Below, in pieces: positions 23,436-29,815 of a stretch of 64,000 nucleotides of DNA (the first letter of the stretch is position 1; each line of letters begins with the position of its first letter). Source of the stretch: Hermodice carunculata. Lineage: Eukaryota; Annelida; Polychaeta; Eunicida; Amphinomidae. The notes below the pieces were generated by a model. It had not been told where the DNA came from and did no database searches. It saw only the letters and a list, made by a program, of their open reading frames with translations. A program made the position numbers and the translations under genes. The stretch spans positions 54,474,971-54,538,970 of the forward strand of contig OZ026628.1 of the NCBI GenBank assembly GCA_964020975.1, read 5' to 3'.

Positions 23436-25744
23436 CATATGTTGACACTTTCATCGCTTTTATTCTTAGACTGAGTCAACAGCAGTCCTCAGGGCATGTC
23501 GCATGCAAAGCGTGCAAATTGCGCCGAGAATAGCTGTTGACAGGGACCAAACTTCGACCTGAATCTGCGCTTTGAAGATGAGATTTGTTGGTACTTGAAT
23601 CAGAGCTTTCCATGAGGAATGTGAATATCATCGTTATAGCCATACGACCAAAGTGGCTTACCGAAGTCAAAGTGTTAATCTTATTAATGTGTGAAATAGA
23701 AATCGACAGCTATATCAAATTATTGTGTCTCACCCTGTAATCCGGCTGCTCTGCACAAATCCTGCGTGATCTTACTCAGAGTATTCTTCCCCATGGGAGT
23801 CTTTGAATACCAAAGTCTGCCTTTGCTAGGTTCCTTCAAATAAAAGGCACTGTCGACTTCTGGGGATAATTCCATGTATTTGCGGGTTAACGTGACAACA
23901 CATCTGTTAATGTTTGTGGACTCGTATGCTTTCACACATTTGGGCGTAAACTTTTTGTGTGAAAGCCCTCCTGAGTGTGTCTTACTTATGCCTTCGGAAA
24001 ACTGTAGAAACTGTCCACTTCCATCGTTGCCAAACGTAAATTGATTGCGCCGTATACTCCTGTGGTGGTCACCACTTCTGAGGCCAAAATGTAAGCCTAA
24101 CATGAAGACGACAGTATTCACAAGCTTCCGAGGGGTATCATTTCCCAACAGCCCCATATTCCATATGATGTTTTCCATCTTGGCCTTACTTTCCATGACA
24201 TTGTTAAGGGCTAATTTCAATGTGTGGACGTTTGGGTCGGAGAGAAATTTCACATGGCGTCTACCTGTAATCTGTATGTGTGACTGTATTGCCATGATAA
24301 TTTCAAACAAGGTGTTGGGAGGGTAATCGCATCCATTTACTTTCTTTACTTCACTGATAAACGCTGACAATGCAAATGATAGCTCATCATCACGCAATTC
24401 TTGGAGACTTCTGTGAATTGCGGATTTGTCAGTGGCGCGTTCCTTTCTGATGATATAATTTCTGTTTTCTCGCCAAGCTTCAAAAAGACGAACAGCCCAT
24501 GATATTTTTTACGACTATTTGTGGGAACCCTCCTGGTCTGTAATTCTTTAATTTCCGAGTCTTGTTTTGGCCTTTCAAATCGGCTGCTAGCATTGGTCTC
24601 ATCTGGCGCTGTATTGTCATCGGACGATACTGGTTCTACCTCGGGTGTGTATGGCGTCCTTGTCGCAGACACAGTTTCCCAGTATTTCTTAGCTCTTTGC
24701 AATTGGTCGATATCAGCAAGGGACAACTCATCGTCACTGAACTCTCTAGTGGAAGTTGGCCATAATCTCTGACCACATTGTAACTCGTCTTCATCATTGG
24801 AGTTCCTGCAATATAAATTTTCTATATAAAGGGTATGCGCTCTGATTGAAGTTTGCAGAAAATCTATTGAAAAACTGGATATTGCGGGACATGTTACAGA
24901 ATTATTAAATGTAAACAACTCTCTGAAATCGACACGCAGTCTGGGGTACTTTCGACACTGACTAGCAAAGGCAAGCGCTTGCGACCTGTTCGTCAAAAGC
25001 ACGGATGCGAGTTGGTCGGCAAAAACAATAATGGTCAGCGCGGCTAAAAAACACAGGATTCTGGCTAGGAATATAAATGGAGGTGAAACCTGTCAGCTGA
25101 GATGCACACGTCATGCGAAAGGTTGGCGTCAATGCTGCATTATTTTGACTTTAAAATTGCGTTTTGTTGCTAATTTTACCAGGGTCTTTGATTTACTTGA
25201 TACGAAATTCTTGCAGCACTTAGTTAATAAATGTATGGTTTAAATTGTACAGCTACACGGAATTTAAATTTAATGTGTTAACGTTACGACAAAATTACAA
25301 GTCCAGTTAGGGTGAGTATCAGTGCAAGCCACATTCCAGTCAGATACACCGCTACAATAAGCGTTGAAGAGGTATAATATAGTTATTATGAAAAGAGTGA
25401 TTTACCAACATTTATTCAAACAGGAAAAAAAATAACTTTAGGATACAAAAATAATGCAATACTAACGAATCCAATGCTGAACCCGATACGTGGGAGTTAC
25501 TGGGCGTGCACGTGGCTTTGCGACTTGTCCACCTTGTTGCATGACTGGTTTCAAACATTTGACTAGCCACAAGGAGCATTTCATCTGCACTCGAATTCCT
25601 GGAAGTAAATTATATTTTTCATTCAAATACATTCAAATACTGCGTGAGGAAGTAAATAATTTACAAGTATATTTGGAGGTTGAATCTGAAAATTCAAACG
25701 TCACTTAATAAATTTACTTACATTTCTGTAGTGGTTTCCTCCAT
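7431..25744 (-). CDS. Tyrosine-recombinase-domain protein (DUF3504, KIAA1958/Crypton-type), three exons
   Basis: The gene model joins exons 25744-25722, 24805-23734 and 7763-7431. Seen: exon 1 starts MEETTTE and ends at a GTAAGT donor in phase 2; exon 2 starts after TTTATATTGCAG and completes the codon; it ends CAGG|GTGAGA in phase 1, and exon 3 follows a T-rich TTAG acceptor, giving the junction [13 protein letters not shown]. Catalytic residues of the tyrosine-recombinase fold are all present: Arg in FGLRSGDH, Lys in the SHKKF region, HSLR, GHRS and the nucleophile Tyr in HKYKRT. Known: DUF3504 proteins are domesticated or mobile Crypton-type recombinases. The acidic, Ser/Thr-rich N-terminus precedes the domain. 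Two single-base frame breaks lie in A-runs (near 24505-24510, and at about 7590, where one frame stops at 7582 and a coding-like frame continues to 7431). Whether it acts on DNA or is only a DNA-binding host protein is not shown. Confidence 0.8.
8035..9330 (-). mobile_element. LINE F, 5'-truncated non-LTR retrotransposon
   Basis: Minus-strand protein pieces at 9251-8868 and 8868-8221 match the C-terminal third of a CR1/Jockey-type ORF2: [49 protein letters not shown] and a Cys/His tail ([20 protein letters not shown]). The RT catalytic core, endonuclease and ORF1 are missing, so the copy is 5'-truncated near 9330. The two pieces are in different frames around 8870. The 3' end carries AATAAATACG followed by short TACA-type repeats near 8040. 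Confidence 0.85.
9403..11397 (+). CDS. LINE A ORF2 fragment: open reverse transcriptase, no endonuclease
   Basis: A 664-codon open frame. Residues from about 100 onward match a LINE RT: motif [16 protein letters not shown], motif [21 protein letters not shown], motif [12 protein letters not shown], then thumb and C-terminal domain. The first ~100 residues, including a hydrophobic stretch ([17 protein letters not shown]), do not look like LINE protein and probably come from flanking DNA. The endonuclease is missing, so this is a 5'-truncated copy whose RT has stayed open. LINE D (32449-34526) is a second copy of the family, sharing the unusual KCFD in motif A. Whether the frame is translated is unknown. 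Confidence 0.85.
   Translation: MGVIRDLRYICILAILGAVIGVFAGEKSGQAWHSLLTRDRFLLQTRTSDLPLGWKQRGFPSALCNRDKQRNPTRLPLEGKQLRNFPVTSLAMSNIQKSPSRRPSESEINRMNTDELKKTLKQVEHNFITHKDNCDQFTVTNDMVNSMIKSLRGNSAPGCDLITVEHLRYGISEVLCTHLAHLYTFILNKKIVPEVLQVGLITPVLKKTHLDPNDPNNYRPITVGSIHAKCIELCLLPTDAVSDAQFGYRKGRSTEFACSYLHDLITYFNYHGSPVFVCSLDATKCFDSIWHDGLFHKLWSHIEVNKWVYIVQWYRSLKAIVKWNGEYSQPFPVTIGTRQGSILSPKLFNIFINDLLLNLRSSNFGLKIEKDIHNCFAYADDVTLFASTAVQLQSLIDICYEYATSWRFKFNIRKSVCMIAGRSFHAGRFLNEPVWHLGDVFLSNVKEIELLGVTFSNNLKTDKHVAKRMSTARCAIYRYSGSGVCYPGLSSQVKAHIWNTVGVPSLTYGLDCVHLNKSNLKSIESTQSSIIKSLVGLSKRSRSTCLLAALNVPKVNDIIAHDTLSLFKRILNVPSPARDLSIFLLSQQLVQGKTVMGTLVDRVAELGISPLNVALGGVRTRLLANSREQPSAGTVDSLRYLLSHNDYNNPYGAPRKLVQLLTKS
9690..11803 (+). 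mobile_element. LINE A, 5'-truncated, ATT tail
   Basis: The body is the RT frame above plus a 3' untranslated region of about 400 bp with a GC-rich patch (11450-11520), a GT microsatellite (11617-11648) and a terminal AATAAAATC followed by ATTATTATTATT at about 11790-11803. The same AATAAA plus ATT tail ends LINE D. LINE C begins immediately after the tail. The left boundary is inferred from where RT similarity begins. Confidence 0.75.
11617..11648. repeat. GT microsatellite
   Basis: About 16 GT units inside the LINE A 3' untranslated region. Confidence 0.95.
11804..12470 (+). CDS. LINE C ORF1 protein fragment
   Basis: The open frame reads through the LINE A tail, but LINE-like sequence starts near [16 protein letters not shown] charged coiled-coil stretch ([15 protein letters not shown] through QQQKFLES) is followed by an RRM-like segment ([10 protein letters not shown]) and a basic C-terminal domain ending WSPTYFH. 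This is the layout of LINE ORF1 nucleic-acid chaperones. The N-terminus is cut off by the 5' truncation. ORF1 ends 25 bp inside the start of ORF2, a common LINE arrangement. Confidence 0.7.
12446..12868 (+). CDS. LINE C ORF2, endonuclease N-terminal half
   Basis: Starts with ATG overlapping the end of ORF1. It matches the APE-type endonuclease N-terminus: [14 protein letters not shown] (catalytic Asn region), [10 protein letters not shown] (catalytic Glu) and [12 protein letters not shown] sequence stops at LGDSEQV, exactly at the LINE B target duplication; the open frame runs a few more codons into LINE B. Confidence 0.8.
12861..12868. repeat. Target site duplication of LINE B, left copy
   Basis: AACAAGTT, identical to 19927-19934. 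Confidence 0.85.
13253..17456 (-). CDS. LINE B ORF2: membrane leader, 2A-like peptide, endonuclease, reverse transcriptase
   Basis: Order from the N-terminus: about 335 very hydrophobic residues with several likely membrane segments; 2A-like GDVHPNPGP at residues 337-345; APE endonuclease ([50 protein letters not shown]); linker with [10 protein letters not shown] with [16 protein letters not shown] (A), [19 protein letters not shown] (B) and LFADDVTLF (C); thumb and a [20 protein letters not shown] tail. Frame: one in-frame TAG at 16074-16076, where VAVA*RPPNAS would be expected to read VAYRPP, and one single-base shift at a six-A run near 14790. Family knowledge: such 2A sequences occur in CR1-type elements of several invertebrates and separate the leader from the enzyme during translation. 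Confidence 0.88.
16422..16448 (-). other. 2A-like ribosome-skipping motif
   Basis: Codons for GDVHPNPGP. The family consensus is D(V/I)ExNPGP; here His stands where Glu is usual, while NPGP is intact. It sits after LLVLLIAMS, between the hydrophobic leader and the endonuclease, the position reported for 2A sequences in APE-type LINEs. Confidence 0.8.
17998..18175. repeat. CATA/CA compound microsatellite
   Basis: Alternating ACACAT and ACATATA tracts in the LINE B ORF1-ORF2 spacer. The open frames over it on both strands are repeat artefacts. Confidence 0.9.
18691..18717. repeat. A-run of about 27
   Basis: Homopolymer inside the LINE B spacer. On the element's own strand it is a T-run, so it is not a 3' tail of LINE B. 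Confidence 0.85.
19110..19926 (-). CDS. LINE B ORF1 protein
   Basis: About 270 codons: an N-terminal helical part ([16 protein letters not shown]), a long coiled coil ([18 protein letters not shown] through [10 protein letters not shown]), an RRM-like core ([12 protein letters not shown]) and a C-terminal domain with [11 protein letters not shown] and [19 protein letters not shown]. This is the LINE ORF1 RNA-binding chaperone layout. No ATG opens the frame; it runs into the target duplication, so the extreme N-terminus was lost at insertion. A homologous fragment lies at 27585-27825 in LINE H. Confidence 0.8.
19927..19934. repeat. Target site duplication of LINE B, right copy
   Basis: AACAAGTT, identical to 12861-12868. 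Confidence 0.85.
19927..22555 (+). CDS. LINE C ORF2, endonuclease C-terminal half and reverse transcriptase
   Basis: Resumes exactly at the right target duplication with [13 protein letters not shown] (catalytic Asp/Asn), then SELDICV and [10 protein letters not shown] (catalytic Asp-His). The RT follows: [26 protein letters not shown] (A), [20 protein letters not shown] (B), and [10 protein letters not shown] where YADD is usual (C). The C-terminal domain includes [16 protein letters not shown] and [16 protein letters not shown]. Frame changes occur near 20400 and 21700, and one at about 20240 ahead of SDHAP, so the copy is inactive. Confidence 0.85.
22820..22921. repeat. TA microsatellite
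   Basis: Roughly 100 bp of almost pure TA, with a few CATATA variants at the right end. Confidence 0.95.
22961..23242 (-). CDS. Unrecognised ORF in the recombinase intron
   Basis: 93 codons lying between two TA arrays, on the same strand as the recombinase gene. The composition looks protein-like ([37 protein letters not shown]), but I recognise no domain and found no second copy. It could be an alternative exon, a remnant of a mobile element, or chance. Confidence 0.2.
   Translation of the reverse strand: MHFASNIVIDQSSLLHVLEDNLILTNCKSRLESLYCDAHCGKRFRVLGNSPNFPSKLRTFRRTIVPSSIFRGTNVFSYITVDAVHRPTSLAAE
23377..23431. repeat. TA microsatellite
   Basis: About 27 TA units. Confidence 0.95.
23476..23670 (-). 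CDS. Possible alternative terminal exon of the recombinase gene
   Basis: An open frame starting 64 bp downstream of the exon 2 donor on the same strand, with a Ser/Asn/His-rich tail ([19 protein letters not shown]) and a stop after CPEDCC. It has no recognised domain. An alternative 3' end here would give a protein without the HxxR, His and Tyr. No strong acceptor was identified. Confidence 0.2.
   Translation of the reverse strand: MTSVSHFGRMAITMIFTFLMESSDSSTNKSHLQSADSGRSLVPVNSYSRRNLHALHATCPEDCC
23734..24805 (-). CDS. Recombinase gene, exon 2
   Basis: 1072 bp. It encodes an acidic linker, a helical core-binding-like region ([21 protein letters not shown]) and the first half of the catalytic domain with [15 protein letters not shown] (catalytic Arg) and a Lys-bearing hairpin. 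The reading frame shifts once at a six-A run (minus-strand sense; plus-strand T-run 24505-24510): upstream frame ends in NSRKK, downstream frame continues SWAVRLF. One more A would unite them, so this may be a base-call error or a polymorphism as well as a real lesion. Confidence 0.8.
25722..25744 (-). CDS. Recombinase gene, exon 1 (coding part)
   Basis: ATG GAG GAA ACC ACT ACA GAA AT, then the donor GTAAGT at 25721-25716. It was chosen because the two leftover bases plus the first G of exon 2 make ATG and run straight into the exon 2 frame. The intron to exon 2 is 916 bp (24806-25721). The 5' untranslated region and promoter were not resolved. Confidence 0.7.
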
Positions 25745-26026
25745 TCTGTAATTAGAAAGTAGCAGGTACGTGCGCGCAGGTTGAAAGCCTCGCCCGAAAT
25801 GACAAAAACCCGCTTGAGTGAGCACGGACTTCTGCAGTCTTTTGACTTATTTTGGAAACAATGGCCACAGTTGAATAGAATTTTTTCAACGCAGGCTGTT
25901 AAACGATGTATAACGCGCTACTGAAATATAGTTCCGTCTATCATACATTATATCGTTTACGTAGAACAAGCAAAGACTGAACTATTTCATTTATAGATTT
26001 CGCTGTAACAAAGAAGGTTTGGTATA

Positions 26027-26153
26027 AATAGGAGACACCACTCGTTAGGTTGATTTATTCTCAAACCCTGCATTTTAAATCCCTCCGCTTCGCTCCGGGA
26101 TTTAAAATGCAGTGTTTCAGAATAAATCACCCTAACTCGTGGTGTCTCCTATT
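26027..26153. repeat. Foldback hairpin, MITE-like
   Basis: Two arms of about 57 bp (26027-26083 and 26097-26153) are near-perfect inverted repeats with about five mismatches and a 13-base loop (TCCGCTTCGCTCC). The arms start AATAGGAGACACCAC. It lies about 280 bp upstream of the recombinase start codon. Either a small foldback transposon or a structured promoter element; the first is more likely. Confidence 0.75.
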
Positions 26154-26186
26154 CTTAAACATAAATGCTTATAACTTTTATTTAGT

Positions 26187-26545
26187 ACTGAACTCAGCCA
26201 ATACACTTCTTGCAAGCAGCGTCAGTGCGTCAAATCTGTATGCAGACGAAGTGACTACTGAATTCGGCCAGTTAATTTCATTCTGGCTTTCAGGTCAAAG
26301 CTCAAATGGCGACTGTACATACTGAATTCGGTCAAAGCTTTTCTTGCAGAGTAGACACTAGTGCTATAGGGTAAGACTGCTGAATTCAGCAATGCCTTTC
26401 TACTAACCATTGCAAATTGCTGCTAACTCCTGCCCGTGTAATTCTCTGTACGTCAACACTATAATAGGGAAAGTACTGAATTTCCAGTGTTGATCAAATG
26501 TGACCCTGCACACACGAGTTGAACCCCTTGTTGTACTGAATGTAT
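26187..26545. repeat. Degenerate repeat with ACTGAATTC motif
   Basis: ACTGAATTCGG-like words recur at about 26187, 26258, 26320, 26380, 26466 and 26534, the first four 60-70 bp apart, with weak similarity between. Possibly a very old tandem array. Confidence 0.35.
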
Positions 26546-27344
26546 CCAACATGATTGAATTCATTTCAGTTGCAAACATTGATATAAAAAACCTCGATGC
26601 AATTTAATCAAAGTTTTCCAAAAACTGGATTCCACAAACCTATGACCATCATCAAAACTACAGCCACTTGCTCTGTCCAATTTCCATACTAAAACTGGCA
26701 TAGCCATTTTATAGAAAAACACAAATGAACTAAATATTTTGTGATTAAAAGACATAACGTCAGGTTTTATTGCAAACTTCATTTCACATTGAAAGTTCCT
26801 CTTTTATGTTTATATCTTTAAATGTTTATAGGGGGATTCATTTCTGCACAAAATTAAAATAATTGTAATGGTCCTTTGTGCCCTGTGCCTTGATTCTTTA
26901 TCCTTAGGCACAAGGGCAAATCAGCAAATTACAGCAAATATTAAAACACCTCTTGGTGGTCTCTTTAAACTTCTCTCGCACATAATTGGAAAAACATCAT
27001 CAATTCAACATGAAGAAATTAACTGAACACTGAAGAAATGCAGGTATAGGTCATTCTGCGTGTAATTGTGAAAGCTTTCCCTAAGCTGGTCCGTTTGACT
27101 GGCCTTTTCCCTACTCGATGAACATGGGTTATATGGTTGCTCAAACCTATTAACTATGTGCTTATATCTTCTTTTGCAGGGATAAATCAGCTTTGCGTTG
27201 GCGTTAGGCTTCAATTCACAACGGAAGACAGTCCTACTTCAAGCCGAGTATTCTATCAAGACAGTATCAATAAACGTCCTTCAGTTAATAGTCACGCGAC
27301 AGCAGGAAGGCATTTTACAGTACATTCTCGATACAGTATAAAGG

Positions 27345-27542
27345 ATGGGAATAATTCTGGGCTTGATCATCGTGGTTCTCTGTATGCTTACAACTTGTGG
27401 TTATGTGACCACCTGTTGGACGGCCATTCGGATAGAGGAACTAATTCCGAGACGTCTCCACCGATACGTTCAATACAGACGTCTCCCTTACTCTGTGGAA
27501 TGCACTGACGCAAATGTGTTGCCGCCAAATATCGTAGATTGA
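27345..27542 (+). CDS. Possible small single-pass membrane protein
   Basis: 65 codons starting MGIILGLIIVVLCML, i.e. an N-terminal hydrophobic segment of about 20 residues, followed by a basic stretch (RIEELIPRRLHRYVQYRR) and a polar tail ending NIVD. An in-frame TAA lies two codons before the ATG. A good acceptor (TTCTTTTGCAG ending at 27180) lies upstream, and AATAAA occurs 17 bp after the stop (about 27560). The set would fit a last exon with a short 5' untranslated region. No family recognised; chance is a real alternative. Confidence 0.35.
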   Translation: MGIILGLIIVVLCMLTTCGYVTTCWTAIRIEELIPRRLHRYVQYRRLPYSVECTDANVLPPNIVD

Positions 27543-27584
27543 ATCTCAGATTTTCTTGAATAAAAGAACATCAAAATGGTACCG

Positions 27585-27825
27585 CTACTGAAGACACCGA
27601 CAAGGAGGTCCTTCACTTATGTAGGGATCCGCTAGGGGTACAAATAAATATGTCTGATATTCAGCGATCTCATCGCTTGGGGCCCAAGGAAGCGCAAAAT
27701 CGGGGGATCATTGCCAGATTCGTGAGCTACCGTGTTAGATACAAGGTGTTGAAAGCCCGCAGCAAGCTCAAAGGAAGTGACATCTTCATTAACGAAGATT
27801 TGACAAAAACGCGCAACAAGCTATA
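27585..27825 (+). pseudogene. LINE H ORF1 C-terminal fragment
   Basis: Reads EDTDKEVLHLCRDPLGVQ, then MSDIQRSHRLGPKEAQNR, YRVRYKVLKARSKLKG and INEDLTKTRNKL before TAG. This aligns with the C-terminal half of LINE B ORF1 ([19 protein letters not shown]). It has no ATG of its own. Confidence 0.7.
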
Positions 27826-28350
27826 GTGTTGTCAGTTTGCAGCCTTTACATGATTTGGAAAAAGTGTTTCACAAGGCTAAAGGCGGTACTAGTCCTTGTC
27901 AGAATCCACCTGAATCCGAACAGTACCTGATTCACCGTCCGCTGGAGGGCAACTTACCACACAGATTGAAACGGTAGCAGATCTCCAGTCTACTACGACC
28001 GATTTAAATGAGAAATGAAAAAAGGTCATGGATGAGAATGCTAGATTGTCACAAAAACTGAAAAAGCTTACTGATGAAAATATAGTTCTGACTGCCCAAG
28101 TGGCTGTTAAGGAAAGGGAGGGTAAGCCAGTCTGTGAGCATTACGTAAATTGGTAACAAGAGTCAAACATTAAGTCTTCCAGTTGCTTTTATGTAATAGT
28201 GGGCAGCATTAAAAATTCCATATTCTTTGAGTTCATTTTTGTTGGTGTTCCAAACAGAATTGTTTTTATGTTGAATGAAGCTAAAGGTGTAATTTGTGGC
28301 TATTCTATTGCAAGCTAATATGTCTGAGAATGTTCAAATAAATTGTCACG

Positions 28351-29545
28351 GTGCCCCCTGATGACACTCTCAAATCCCGTAATAGTAAACTACTTCCAAT
28401 CTGTGATGCATACAATTTAACTGAGTTAATATCTGTTCCAACTCGAATCACACAAACCTCCTCAACCTGCATAGACATCATTGCCACATCATGTCCCGAC
28501 TTTATTTCATTAGCAGGGACCATCCCAATAACATGCAGCGATCATCATGCGGTTTTCTGTTCAATAAAATTCAAAATAAAAAGACGGCAAACGTACAAAC
28601 GTAAAATTTGGCTCTCTGACAGAGCAAACTTTGATGGACTGAATTCCGACTTATCTACAATAAATTGGGACCAATTTTTTTTATATCTGTGCCGACACGA
28701 ATGAAATGGTCCATAAGTGGACTAGTCTTTTAATAGAAAAAGTCGATGAATATATTCCTACCAAGACAATCACTGTAAGGCGAGCTGACCCTCCTTGGCT
28801 GTCTTCTGAAATCAGACGCAAAATGCGCAAAAGAGATCGCATTCATGGGAAAGCCAAATCACGTGACACTCCACAGTCTTGGGCTGCATTTCGACAGATT
28901 AAAAATGAAATTGTAAGTGACGTAAAGTCCGCTAAATTAGCTTATTACAATAATGTGTCCCAGAAAATAAACGATGGTGAAAAACAATATCCAAAGTTAT
29001 GGTGGAAACTTGTCAAACAGCTTCTAAATGAGGGAGGGAAGGCTTCCGCATATCCACCCCTGGTTGAAGGAAATGATGTCGTTGCAGACAATATGGAAAA
29101 AGCAGAGCTATTTAACAAGTATTTTGCAGGTCTTTGTCAGTCTCAAGACGAGGATGATAATATACAACTGTCAAATCCTGTTATATCAACTGAGTCACGC
29201 CTTTCTGATATAGCATTAGACGAAAACAAAGTTAAAGACATACTTCTTTCCCTGGATACTGGAAAAGCTTCTGGTCCAGATTCAATTAGTACCAAACTTC
29301 TTAAATGTACAGCTGCCTCAATTTCCAAACCCCTTTGAATTATCTTTCGAAATTCAATGGACAATCACAACTTTCCACGTAAATGGAAGGATGCAAATGT
29401 TACGTCCATTCACAAAAAGAACTCAAAACAACTTAAGGAAAATTACAGACCCATATCTCTTTTAAGTGTTATGGGGAAAGTATTTGAGCGTTGTGTTTTC
29501 AGTGATGTATATAATTACTGTAAAGTTAACCAATTGTTATCTAAA
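28351..29545 (+). pseudogene. LINE H ORF2: endonuclease C-half, linker, RT fingers
   Basis: 28351-28704 reads ELISVPTRITQTSSTCID and TCSDHHAVFCSIKFK (endonuclease SDH motif). 28706-29338 reads TKTITVRRADPPWLSSE, KLWWKLVKQLLNEGG and GKASGPDSIS. 29357 onward reads NYRPISLLSVMGKVFERCVF. Breaks: a frame change near 28700 and a stop and frame change near 29338. Sequence then runs into the SINE after NQLLSK. Confidence 0.75.
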
Positions 29546-29547
29546 GT

Positions 29548-29815
29548 ATATACACATTTGTTTTACATGGATTGTGAAAGAAGTCAAGCATTGACTTATC
29601 GAGTCACTCTCCATGGCACAGATGTTGGCGTATACTTCCTACCTTGCCTAGTGGAGGAAACCGAAGAACTCGGAAAAAAACACCGAGCACGGTTAAAGTG
29701 GTAGGAACTTTTTCCACTTGCTGCCCAGGACGAGAATCGAACCCGGGTGGCAGAGGTGAAAGGCGAGCCTCTTACCGCTCAGCCAACCGTGCACCCATAG
29801 ATGGCAGTCTGCTTA
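29548..29815 (-). mobile_element. tRNA-derived SINE inserted in LINE H
   Basis: Read on the minus strand from about 29797: a tRNA-like head GGGTGCACGGTTGGC with an A box TGGCTGAGCGG and a B box GGTTCGATTCT about 30 bp later, i.e. an internal RNA polymerase III promoter. The body has the CGGTTTCCTCCAC-type block common in animal SINEs. RT reading on the left (NQLLSK) and right (GDSAVCQLLEVYDLIAEA) would be nearly adjacent without it, so it is an insertion. It is not a functional tRNA, since the acceptor and anticodon stems do not pair properly. Confidence 0.7.

Larger units (their letters stand above)
7764..23733 (-). other. 15,970-bp intron of the recombinase gene, filled with LINEs
   Basis: Bounded by the donor GTGAGA (23733-23728) and an acceptor ending TTTTTTTAG (7764). 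It holds LINE F, LINE A, LINE C and LINE B plus two TA arrays; remaining unique DNA is little. Because the exon phases match, this appears to be a true intron expanded by insertions, not two unrelated gene pieces. Confidence 0.75.

Noticed and set aside
7764-23733. Two independent recombinase fragments rather than one gene
   Set aside because: Donor and acceptor phases match and the joined residues give the expected continuous HxxR region, which unrelated fragments would rarely do.
29720-29798. tRNA gene on the minus strand
   Set aside because: A and B boxes are present, but acceptor and anticodon stems do not pair properly and a SINE body follows, so it is a SINE head.
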